DNA of 64,000 nt. Source: Primula veris. Lineage: Eukaryota > Streptophyta > Magnoliopsida > Ericales > Primulaceae. Where the stretch lies: positions 6,471,816-6,535,815 of the forward strand of contig OY821742.1 in assembly GCA_963682055.1 (NCBI GenBank), written 5' to 3'. Within the stretch, counting starts at the first letter, position 1. Each line of letters opens with the position of its first letter. The position numbers and the translations under genes were made by a program. The notes under the pieces were generated by a model. That model ran no database searches. It was not told the origin of the DNA and saw nothing but the letters and a program-made list of their open reading frames with translations. Positions 44,753 through 54,802 of this stretch are shown in pieces.

Positions 44753-47700
44753 ATGGCGGCAACCAGAGGCGGAAGACGACAAACAACCACCAGACCCACC
44801 GCCACGTCACCGAAACCAAAGATCCACCGTCGCCACATCATCTCCGCCACCACCGCCGCCTTAACAAACTCAACAAACAACTTTTTAAATACACACGACC
44901 TATATATACTCCCTTCACAAACCCTAACCCTTCACTCCACATTAGCTTCCCTAAACACTAAACTCAAATCCCTAATTACCGAACTCCCTATCCGTACCCC
45001 TAATCTCTCTCTATCTCCGTCTTGGTTTCATCGTCTCATCGTTTCCTCTTCGGACTCTTTAAATGATCCCCGCTGGCCACTCTTTTTCCGTATGAGTAAA
45101 CCGTCGTTTTCCCTACTTTTGAGGTTATTAACACCGGCTTTGTCTTCGTTACCGGTTCCTCCTTCCGCTGCCTTGGCTGCTACGTTGTATCGTTTAGCTC
45201 ATGATGCGAGTTATTTAATTTTGTCGCGCTTGTTTTCTCTCGGGGGTTCCGCGACAGCTTGTCACGTGTTTTTCTCCGTTTGCAAAACTATACAGGTATT
45301 ACGGAGTAGAATTTATGTAGAAGCTAATTTTATATAGGGCCTGTTTGGCATCTGCTTTTTTGTAGCTTTTTACTTGGTGTTTGGTTTTACTACTTTTTCT
45401 AGCTTTTATGTCAAATAGCTAAAAAAAAACTCAAAACTAGAGAAGATAGTGCCTTTTTAGCTTTTCTTAGCTTTTTTGAGGTTGATTAAGACTAAAACAG
45501 GCGTGTTGGGTTTGCGAGCTTTTTTTTTATATCAAAAACACAAAAAAGGTAGGAACTTTAACAATTTCTTAGCAGTATTGGAAGTTATCTAATAAAATTT
45601 GTTTGTATGTTATAAGCCACTTATAAGCTAAAAATAAGTTAAGAATCGACTTATAGTTATAGTTAAAAGTTACTACCTTACCTATCCGGCTCCCTACTAT
45701 TTCCGTGTCCAATTCCTGGTTCCACTGCCTCATCGTTTCCTCTTCGGACTCTTTAAATGATCCGCGTTGGCCTGTTTTCTTTCGTATGTCTAAACCGTCA
45801 TTTCCCCTACTTTTGAGGCTACTTACCCCCTCTCTATCTCCGCTCCCCGTTCCTCCTTCGCCTGCGCTAGCAGCTACCCTATATCGTTAATGCGAGTTAT
45901 TTAACACTTGCGATTATTCTCTCTTGTCTCTTCGACAACCTGTCGTGTGTTTTTTCTCCTTTTGTGTGCAACGCGTATTGTGATAAAACGATAGAAAATA
46001 AGTGTGGTGATGATATAAGTATGTGGATAGTAAAAAAAAAATAGAATATAAGATGATAAGACTTAAAAGAATTTTGGGTTGTTAAATAGGGAGAAATAGT
46101 GTTATTAGTTTTTCCTTTTTTTTAAGAGTAAGGTATTATGTTAATTAATAAAAGAGTGTAGTCATTGGAAAAAAGTGACAAAATTTGGCAGCTTCAAAAA
46201 TCTTGAGTTTGTTTATTATAATAGTATAGATAATTTGTTTTTATGGTTAGAAATCAGTTGTGACTTGTGAGTTAAAATAAGGTAATATTGGCTTATAAGT
46301 AGATATTATTCTACTCTCTCTCTATCCCCGTCTTGGTTCCACCGCCTCATTGTTTCCTCATCGGACTCTTTAAATGATCCGCTTTGGCCTGTTTTCTTCC
46401 ATATGTCTAACAGTCTAAACCATCCTTTTCCCTATTTTTGAGGCTATTAACACCGTCTTTGTCTTCCCTACCTGTACCTCCTTCGGCTGCATTGGCTGCT
46501 ACGTTGTACCGATTAGCACATAATGCAAAATATTTATCGCTGTCTCGACTGTTCTCTCTTGGCGGATCGACGACAGCCTGTCACGTATTTTTTTCAGTCT
46601 GTAAAGCTATACAGGTACTTTTTAATTATACTATTGATATTTTCCTTAAAGGTATTATTAGATTAAAATCCAGAAGCTAATCTTAGCACATTCCTTTCTT
46701 ACCTTTTTAGATTGATTTTTTACTGGTTTCCCCTTTTGGATGCGAAGCTATACTGTTTAAAAAAAACAGGAGTGTTGGGTTTGCGAGCTTTTTTTATATC
46801 AAAAAGCTCAAAAAACAGAAAATAGTAGGAAGTTAACAATTTGATGCATTTTTAACTTCTTTGGTGAAAGAGTTGCTAGAAATGGAAGTTCTCTAATAAA
46901 ATTTGTTTCTTTAATTAGAAGTCACTTATATGCTAAGAGCATCTACAATAGTATTGTTATCTCTATTGTTAACTAAAATAATTAGCTAATAATGCATTTT
47001 TTTGTCTCCATTAGTTATGTTAAATCATGTGTTATCTTTATAGATGTTAAAAAAGTTGTTAAATATAACAATGTTTTTAATGTTGTTAATTGATGATGTG
47101 GCAAAATACCATTAATTAAAACATGAAATTTATTTCAACTACTCATATTTTAGTTCCTATATTAGTGGGGGTTTACAAAATGACTAATTAATGAGATTTT
47201 AATTAATAATTAATTTCAATTAAAATTAGATAACTTTGTTAAGTTAATACACTAATGTGAATGTTAAATTTAAGTTACATATGTGTCATTTAACATGCAA
47301 TTAAATGATGATGTGTCAAAGTTAATATTGTTAAAATTAACAACACTAATGTGGATGCTCTAAACAAAGTTAAATATTAGCTTTTTAGTAAAAATAATTC
47401 CACTTCGCCGCACTCCCTATCCACCTCCCTACTCTCTCCCTATCACCATCCTGGTTCCACCGCCTCATAGTTTCCTCATCGGACTCCCTATCTGATCCAC
47501 GCTGGCCTGTTTTCTTCCGTATGTCTAAACCGTCATTTCCCCTACTTTTAAGGCTACTTACCCCCTCTCTATCTCCACTCCCCGTTCCTCCTTCGCCTGT
47601 GCTAGCAGCTACCCTATATCGTTTAGCACATAATGCGAATTATTTAACACTGTTGCAATTATTCTCTCTTGTCTCTTCGACAACCTATTGTGTGTTTTTC

Positions 47701-49463
47701 TCCTTTTGTTAAGCTATACAAGTACTTTCTAGTTATATTTTTGAAAATTCCATAGAGGTATTATTAGAATGAAATCTAGAAGCTAATCGTAGGACATTCC
47801 TTTCTTAGCTTGATTTTTTTACCGTTCCCCCATTTGACTGCAAAGCTATACTGTTTAGCACATAATGCAAGTTATTTAATTTTGTCGCGTCGCGTGTTTT
47901 TCTCCATTTGTAAAGTTATACATGCACCTTTTTTTTACAGGTGTTATTAAAATAAAATCTAAAAGCTAATTTTAGAAGGACCTGTGTTTGACAACTGCTT
48001 TTTTTTTTTCCTTTAGTTTTTTTATAAAGTTTTTAGCTTGATAAAAAAAAATAGGAGTGTTTGGTTTGTGAGCGTTTTTAGCTTCAAAAACATAAAAGGT
48101 TGGAATTCAACAATTTGATGTTTTTTAGCTTCTTTGCAGAAAAGTTACTAGAAATGGAAGATCTCTGATAATTTTGGTTTGTATAATTAGAAGCCACTTA
48201 TATGCTAAACAAAGTTGATATTTGCTTAAAAGTAAAAATAATTACACTCCGCCACACTCCCTATCCACCTCTCTACTCCCTCTCTAACTCCGTCCTGGTT
48301 CCACTGCCCCATTTTATCCTTCTCTGACTACTTACCCCCTCTCTATCCTCCCTTACGGTTCCGTCTTCTGCTGCGTTGGCTGCAACGCTATACCCTTTAG
48401 CTCATAATGGAAATTATCTAACATTCTCGCGACTGTTTTCTTTTGGCCAATCGTTGACATCCTGTCTGTGTGTTTTTCTCCGTCTGTAAAGCTATACAGG
48501 TATTGTTAAAATAAAATCTCGATAATAACCCTGTAGGACATGTTTAGCAATGCCTTTCTTAGTTAATTTAACTTTTAAGTGACTTCTAATCAAACACCCT
48601 AAGCTCTTTGAAGCAAAAAACTAAACAAACTAATAAAAAAGCAGTTGCCAAAAGGGTAGTCCATCTAATCTAATCTTGTCAGTAGAACTAAGTTTATTTC
48701 TATTCTGATACAGGACAAACTATCGCATATGTTTGAGTTTGGATCAGACTGGTCCAACGGAGGACGTGTTGTTGTTGGGTTCGGTTGGATGTCGCTACCA
48801 AACTGCTGCGGCGTCCTCGGGTTTGATAGGTTTCCTGTGGACGGAAAAAATCTGTTGGGGGAAAATGGGTCGTTGTTGGTTCAGGCGGTGGTCGACTCCG
48901 AAGGGAGGTTTCTTGATGTATCGGCTGGGTGGCCTTCTACCATGAAACCCGACAAGATTTTACGTCATTCAAAGCTATTTTCTGGAGTCGAGACCACCCA
49001 TGAGTATCTAAGCGGTGATAGTTTTGTCCTTGGCGAGAACGAGGGAAAATCGATCCCTCAATACTTGTTGGGGGACGCCTGTTTACCACTATTGCCGTGG
49101 CTAATCACGCCTTATTCCGAACCAGGAGGGGATACAGAAAAGACTGAGTTTAATTTGGTTCATAAGAAGGGGATGGATTTGGTGGAGACGGCGTTTGGGA
49201 GGGTTAAGGAGAAGTGGAAGATCGTATCGGGAAAGTGGAAGGAGGAGTGTATCGAGTACTTCCCATTTGTGGTCGTCACTTGCTGTTTGCTGCATAATTA
49301 CCTCATTAAGTGCAGCGAGGAGTTTGAGTTTCTTGAAGAAGATGTGGAGCACGAGAGTTGTCGGAAAATGCCGGTGTTCGAAGGTGGTGAGGAGGATGGT
49401 GAGGGAATGAGGATTAGGAATGCTCTTGCTTTGCACTTGAATCGGGTGCGTCTTAGTGAATGA
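44753..49463 (+). CDS. Domesticated PIF/Harbinger transposase (HARBI1/ALP1-like nuclease family)
   Basis: Exon 1 is 44753-45295 (181 codons ending CKTIQ) and exon 2 is 48714-49463 (249 codons plus stop), with GT-AG junctions and phase 0, giving 430 aa. The start AAAACCATGGCGG is a good plant context. The N-terminus is basic and Thr/Pro-rich. Residues ~120-181 form the helical region typical of the family (AALAATLYRLAH, ACHVFFSVCK). Exon 2 carries the DDE_Tnp_4 nuclease fold: FGWMSLPNCCGVLG, DSEGRFLDVSAGWP, LLGDACLPLLPWLITPY (Asp302), VETAFGRVK (Glu339) and CLLHNYL. At the usual first catalytic Asp of the (V/I)DGTH motif there is Gly217, so cleavage activity is doubtful. It resembles the Arabidopsis At3g19120-type proteins. 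No terminal inverted repeats surround it, so a host role is likely but unknown. Confidence 0.88.
45966..46170. repeat. Dispersed AT-rich repeat, copy 2
   Basis: Related to 13820-14080; see that entry. It interrupts the donor end of the first partial exon copy, just after TTTTGTGTGC. Confidence 0.6.
46937..47360. mobile_element. MITE, PIF/Harbinger-like, TSD TAA
   Basis: 424 bp with inverted ends GAGCATCTACAATAGT and the reverse of ACTAATGTGGATGCTC. TAA occurs directly on both sides (46934-46936 and 47361-47363), the 3-bp TWA target typical of PIF/Harbinger elements. The related unit at about 48192-48205 reads CACTTATATGCTAAACAAAG without the insert and serves as an empty site. No coding capacity. 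Confidence 0.88.
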
Positions 49464-51294
49464 AGCAAATTTAAGTTCATTTTGTGGCTTATAGACTGAT
49501 AGAATCGTCTAGTATCTAAACTGTACCTGCATTTTTCTATTGATTAGATCTTTTTGTAATCCAAAAAAGCGATGGGCCTACCTTATGTAGCTTTAGTAAA
49601 GCTTCAGATGTACAAAGTTGTTTTCGAAGAATAGCAGTGAATGGTTATAGTATCGAGTTGCTGGCAGTTGGATTATGCTGACAAGTGTTCTGAAATTTCC
49701 TGATATTTTGAGTCAGTTTTTGTGTGTGATATGAAATCGCGAGGAAACCTTTGCAAAAATCCCATTCTCGTCTGTTCAAGTGAACTTACCATGATGTTGA
49801 TTTGGTTTTAAGGAACATTAATTTGGTTTGCAAGAGTTTCTAAATTTGACATTTCTTGTGTAGCTTTAGTAAGTTTAGGTGTACAAATTGATTTTTCAAG
49901 TGTTCTAGTGAATAATCCATTGTATTTAGGTGCACTCGTTTTGCAGATGGATTACTTTGACAAGTGGTATGAAATGACCTAATCATTTGAGTTAGTTTTG
50001 TATGCGATAGAAATCTTGAGGAGATTTTTGCAAAACTTCCATCCTTGTCTGTCGTAGTGAAGTTATTATGATGTTCGTTTGGTTTCACATTAAAAAAAAT
50101 GCAAGATTGACTTATACTTGCTTATCTATAAAATGTGTGTTTCAAAGTTTCGACCAGCTTTTCGAAGTTTGTAGCTGGCTAGTCGCAGAGTCGCACTTGC
50201 CCACATATGAGTTACTACTTGAAAACTCTAATTTCTGAGGCAGATTGCTAGCATAATTATAAAATATTGCCTTGAAAGTCACCAAATTCTCCTTTAGGTG
50301 CATGGAATGGGGTGTAGGCAGAAGAGTTGATAGAATAACTGTATAAGTGGTCTATAATGAAGTGATTTCTATGTGGATAGCAATTCACAAACAAAAATAC
50401 TAATTCTTCCAATTATTCTTGTTAAAACTTTTGCTAATGCTGCATTGAATAATGATTACTTTGGAGTATGGAAGGTAATTAACGTCTTCTTAGTTTGCTT
50501 CTTTTGACAAGTGAGATAAACCTGAGAGCTAGGAAAATGGATCAACCACAAAACTTGAAAAGGAGGAGCTTTATTAAAAAACAAATTTACTCATTTGCAA
50601 GGATACCAAATTCTATAAAACGACGTTTTACATTCGTTACACTGCATTTTATCGGTTAATAAATTGATGATAAAGCTAGACAAAAACTTTCTTTTCGTGC
50701 ATCCATTTGGTACACAACCATTTGTTTCCTTTAATCACTGGACGACCACCTAACAAAAGATACCAAACACATTGAAATAACACAATGAAATATCATTTAT
50801 TTATTTTTTATTTTTTCAGTATCAATAGGACTTTTTTATATATATTTTTGATTTTAAATAATTGTTTGTTACAAGGAGATGGAAGTATTATAATTTGTTT
50901 TTATAAAAAAGTGATGTGGCACGTACGTTGGTAGAGACGATACATGCATCTATAGAAATTTCACAAAATTAAATTTCACAAAATTTAAACTTAGGACACG
51001 AGAATTAAAAAAAAAAAATACTTTTATTATTTTATACAGTATAATGTAAATTATAAATTTATTAATTAAAACCCATGATTTTTAGTCATAATTATTACTA
51101 AATTTTATGCTTTTTTGGATAATCTTTGGCGTCAACGTGTAAAGTTTCAAAACTAATGTATTGTTTCTAGTATAGTTGGCCCCCGTTCGTATTCATGTTT
51201 GGGTCAGTAATGTAATCACAACGAGGATGTACTTTTGTCCAACTTCGTAATGAAGAACATGCAAGTTGTGTCCTTGCTCTGTAGGTGATATATA
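49464..51294. other. HARBI1-like 3' region and intergenic DNA
   Basis: No further gene is recognised. A diverged direct duplication covers about 49582-49813 and 49856-50090: GTAGCTTTAGTAA, GTGTACAAA, GACAAGTG, GAGTTAGTTTT and CTTGTCTG-type blocks occur in the same order. The remainder is AT-rich. Confidence 0.55.
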
Positions 51295-53148
51295 GGGTAA
51301 ATTAGTCTTTAGTGACCTGAGTTTTGACCTATTTTAGGATAAGTGACCTAAGTTTTTGTAATTTCGGTTTTGTAACCTAAGTTTAACTCTGTTAGCAATT
51401 TAGTGACCTGCCATCATATTTTTCGAAAAAAAAACATATTTCTTGCTAAAATGACTAAAATACCCTCAGATTTTGGAGGGAAATTTCAGTTTGTTTTCCC
51501 TCCAATTGTATATACAGCCAAATTATTTTTTTTTTCTTTTCTTTTCTAATTTCGTTTTTTCTGTTATTTGGTTTTCAGATTTCAAAAAGTTGCCCAATTT
51601 TACCTAAAAACTTTTCCAATTTTATCAAAAAAAAACTATAACCATCAACCATCAAATTCTTTCGTATATCAAATTAATATTTTTTTTATCAAATCAACAT
51701 CACTCTACCACTACAAATTATCCCCAATTTTACCAAAACAAAAAACCTCTCACAGTTTACCAAAAAAAAAAAACTTCCCTTATTTTACCAAAAAAAAACC
51801 CTATCAACCATCAAACTCCTTCATATATCAAATTAATATATTTTTTTCTCAAATCAACATCACTCTACCACTACATTTATCCTCAATTTTACCGGAAAAA
51901 AAAAACATATCACAATTTACTAAAATAAAACCTCACTAGTTGATGGTTAGAGTTTATTTTTTGTAAAATTGGGTGAGGTTTATTTTGGTAAATTGGGATA
52001 GGTTTTTTTTTGGTAAAATTGGGGATAAATGTAGTGGTAGAGTGATGTTGATTTGAGAAAAAAATATATTAATTTGATATATGAAGGAGTTTGATGGTTA
52101 GGGTTTTTTTTGGGGTAAAATTAGGGAAGTTTTTTTTTTTTTTTTTTGTTAAACTGAGAGAGGTTTTTTGTTTTGATAAAATTGGGGATAATTTGTAGTG
52201 GTAGAGTGATGTTGATTTGATAAAAAAATATATTAATTTGATATAGGAAGGAATTTGATGGTTGATGGTTAGAGTTTTTTTTTGATAAAATTGGAAAAGT
52301 TTTTGGGTAAAATTGGGCAACTTTTTGAAATCTGAAAACCAAATAACAGAAAAAACGAAATTAGAAAAGAAAAGAAAAGAAAAAAATTTGGCTGTCACGT
52401 AGACGTGGGATTGCCAATCCCACGTCTGTTATATTTATTAGCATTTTGGATATGTAAAAGAGAATCTCCCGTATATATGTGAGTATATATGTGTTTGTAT
52501 AAGCCCTAATCTAGGTATATTGGTCATTTTGTTTAACTTAATTGGAAAAATACTGTTTTACCCTTTTAGTTAACAGACGTTATGGCACGTGACTGCACGT
52601 GTAACGTATTCCGTCCACTGAATTGACGCAAGGTCACTAAATTGCTAACAGAGTTAAACTTAGGTCACAAAACCGAAATTAAAAAAACTTAGGTCACTTA
52701 TCCTAAAATAGGCCAAAACTCAGGTCACTAAAGAGTAATTGACCCGGAAAAGACTGTTTTACCCTTTTAGTTAACAGACGTTAGGGCACGTGACTGCACG
52801 TGTAACGTATTCCGTCCACTGAATTGACGCAAGGTCACTAAATTGCTAACAGAGTTAAACTTAGGTCACAAAACCGAAATTAAAAAAAACTTAGGTCACT
52901 TATCCTAAAATAGGCCAAAACTCAGGTCACTAAAGAGTAATTTACCTGGAAAATACTGTTTTACCCTTTTAGTTAACAGACGTTAGGGCACGTGACTGCA
53001 CGTGTAACGTATTCCGTCCACTGAATTGACGCAAGGTCACTAAATTGCTAACAGAGTTAAACTTAGGTCACAAAACCGAAATTAAAAAAACTTAGGTCAC
53101 TTATCCTAAAATAGGCCAAAACCTAGGTCACTAAAGACTAATTTACCC
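51295..53148. mobile_element. Mutator-like non-autonomous foldback element, 9-bp TSD
   Basis: The ends are GGGTAAATTAGTCTTTAGTGACC at the left tip and its inverse at the right. TGATATATA flanks it directly on both sides (51286-51294 and 53149-53157). The left terminal inverted repeat spans about 51295-51412. Inside are two long AT-rich inverted arms (about 51521-51938 and 51960-52392), each of which contains its own ~150-bp direct repeat. A perfect 13-nt-arm palindrome around a single base lies at 52401-52427. The right terminal region is present three times in tandem. No transposase is encoded; the AT-rich frames are mirror images of the arms. Confidence 0.9.
52552..53148. repeat. Triplicated right end of the Mutator-like element (~201-bp unit)
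   Basis: Units start at 52552, 52753 and 52955. Each contains CTGTTTTACCCTTTTAGTTA, two CACGTG boxes, TCCGTCCACTGAATTGACG and the inverted-repeat block ending GGTCACTAAAGA. They differ at only a few positions, so the amplification is recent. Confidence 0.92.
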
Positions 53149-53485
53149 TGATATATATTAAGCTCGATCGATTATAGATAAAAGCGGAAAACAAACGAAA
53201 CCAAATGATCACAAATAACCACATCAAAACAACATTGCAAGTGATATTTTCGTTCGATATAAGTCTACCTCAATCCAGAGTTTTTGACATATAAAGCTGG
53301 TACATTTTCCTGTAAATGGTTTTTTACATAAACTAATGACTGTGCAAGATTGTCAGCCCTTTTTTTTGTATTACTCCGAATATTGATTTCAAGACAAATA
53401 ATCCTTATTGATGTTATAGATATAGAAGCATGCATTTGATGGCTATCCAGTGACTAGAAAGAGGACGATTAAAGGATTTTGTTTT
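53149..53485. other. Intergenic, insertion target of the Sirevirus-like element
   Basis: No feature is recognised apart from the TSDs. The sequence GATTTTGTTTT at its right edge continues after the element at 63707. Confidence 0.5.
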
Positions 53486-54743
53486 TTTTAGGACCAGATT
53501 TCTGGTCTAAATATTGTTTATTGTCTATTGGTTTTTACTAAATAAATCCTAACTGTTATTAAGAACTAAGACAGGATTGACAGGTTCCAAGTACCAGTTG
53601 CAACCTCAGTTACAACCTACTAAGTTAGTAGTATTAGGTTTCAAGTACTTGTTGCAACCTTAGTTACAACCTGTGGTGACAGGTTTCAAGTACCAGTTGC
53701 AACCTCAGTTGCAACCACAGTTCAACCTGCTGTTAAAACAGAATTCTGTCTTGTTTCATTATTCTACATTACTACTTGTTTAATGTTAATCATTTGTTTT
53801 AAAGTATGTAGGATATATTCTCATAAGGTCTTAAACGTGTATATGTGTTTATTGAGAATATTAATGTGTTAAGGAAAGATGTTTTATAAAAAATATAAAG
53901 AGATTAGTTTATAAGGTTATGTTTCCTTTTAATATATATATCTTTATTCTTATGCTTGTCCTTATCACTTGTTTCAATCTTTTTCTTATAATATTCAGTA
54001 AAGATATGTATAAAGATTGATTGATATGTGGAGTTAAATGTTTCATATGTTTATGAAAAGATATTATCTTTAAGAGATCATATCTTTATATGTTTTCTTT
54101 CAAAGGAAAAGATTAACTCCTACTTTCAAGTGTGTTACTAAGCAGGTATTAATCAAAGATGATTAGAGTCAATCCATGCTGAAGAATCTCGTGATACTTG
54201 GAGAGATTGAAGCTAATCAACCAAGTCAAAAGCAATCAAAAGATATTGAAGATAGAAGATTGTTTTTACTTGTTTATATACTTAGTAACTTAAGCTTGTA
54301 AAGGTGTGTGTTCTAAATTATAAAAAACTTATTTTCTAGAGAGAATACACGTGAGCTTTAAAAAGAAAACAATGGTGGGATGCCATTGATTTATAAGTGA
54401 TAGTTATAGAGTAGGAGCAATATAGTGATAGGCAGAAAAACATAGAGGGAGTCTAAGTTTTTCATTAAGACTTGAGTCATATATTGTAAGCTTTTTATAA
54501 TATCATAATCTGGGTAAGTGCCCCGGAGACGTAGCCTAGTTAGGTGAACTCCGTTGTTAAATGTGCGTGTGAATTATTTCCAAGTACATTTAATTTTAAA
54601 ACAGTTCTGTCCATTAATACACTTGGTTCCAACTGCAGTTCCAACCTCACTTGGAACCTTATACACTTGGTTCCAACTGCAGTTCCAACCCCACTTGGAA
54701 CCTTACTGCAAAACTGCATCTAGAACAACGGATAAGAATTTCA
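53486..54743 (+). repeat. 5' LTR of the Sirevirus-like element
   Basis: It starts TTTTAGG where the 3' LTR has TGTTAGG, so the terminal TG is mutated at 53487. It contains repeated GTTGCAACC/GTTACAACC blocks at 53590-53730 and a repeated CACTTGGTTCCAACTGCAG unit at about 54621-54705. Confidence 0.93.
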
Positions 54744-54745
54744 AT

Positions 54746-54757
54746 TGGTATCAGAGC
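54746..54757 (+). other. Primer-binding site
   Basis: TGGTATCAGAGC, two bases after the LTR end, is complementary to the 3' end of plant initiator tRNA-Met and primes minus-strand DNA synthesis. Confidence 0.93.
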
Positions 54758-54802
54758 TTCACACTAGATCTTACTTAGTGTGGATCCTGTGTTCTAGTAA
54801 CA

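Larger units (their letters stand above)
45337..48505 (+). repeat. Array of partial exon-1 copies inside the HARBI1-like intron
   Basis: The 3' half of exon 1, from about the SLSPSWFHRLIVSSSDS codons to the donor, recurs at about 45700-45955, 46318-46614, 47436-47722 and 48280-48499, with an extra shorter remnant at about 47845-47925. Each copy is followed by intron-like DNA similar to that after the true exon. Spacing is about 620-700 bp once a 427-bp insertion is removed. Donor-like junctions TATACAG/GTA remain at 46614/46615 and 48499/48500; the 47.7-kb copy reads ACAAGTAC and the first copy has lost it. Copies carry stops or frameshifts, and only the most upstream one has the ATG half. 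Confidence 0.85.

Noticed and set aside
51568..52398. Lys/Asn/Phe-rich proteins on both strands
   Set aside because: They are AT-rich arms of the Mutator-like element with mirror-image frames and no conserved domain.
54554..54778. Small protein-coding frame in the LTR, repeated at 63517
   Set aside because: It reads the repeated GTTCCAACTGCAGTTCC unit of the LTR and has no start context or family match.
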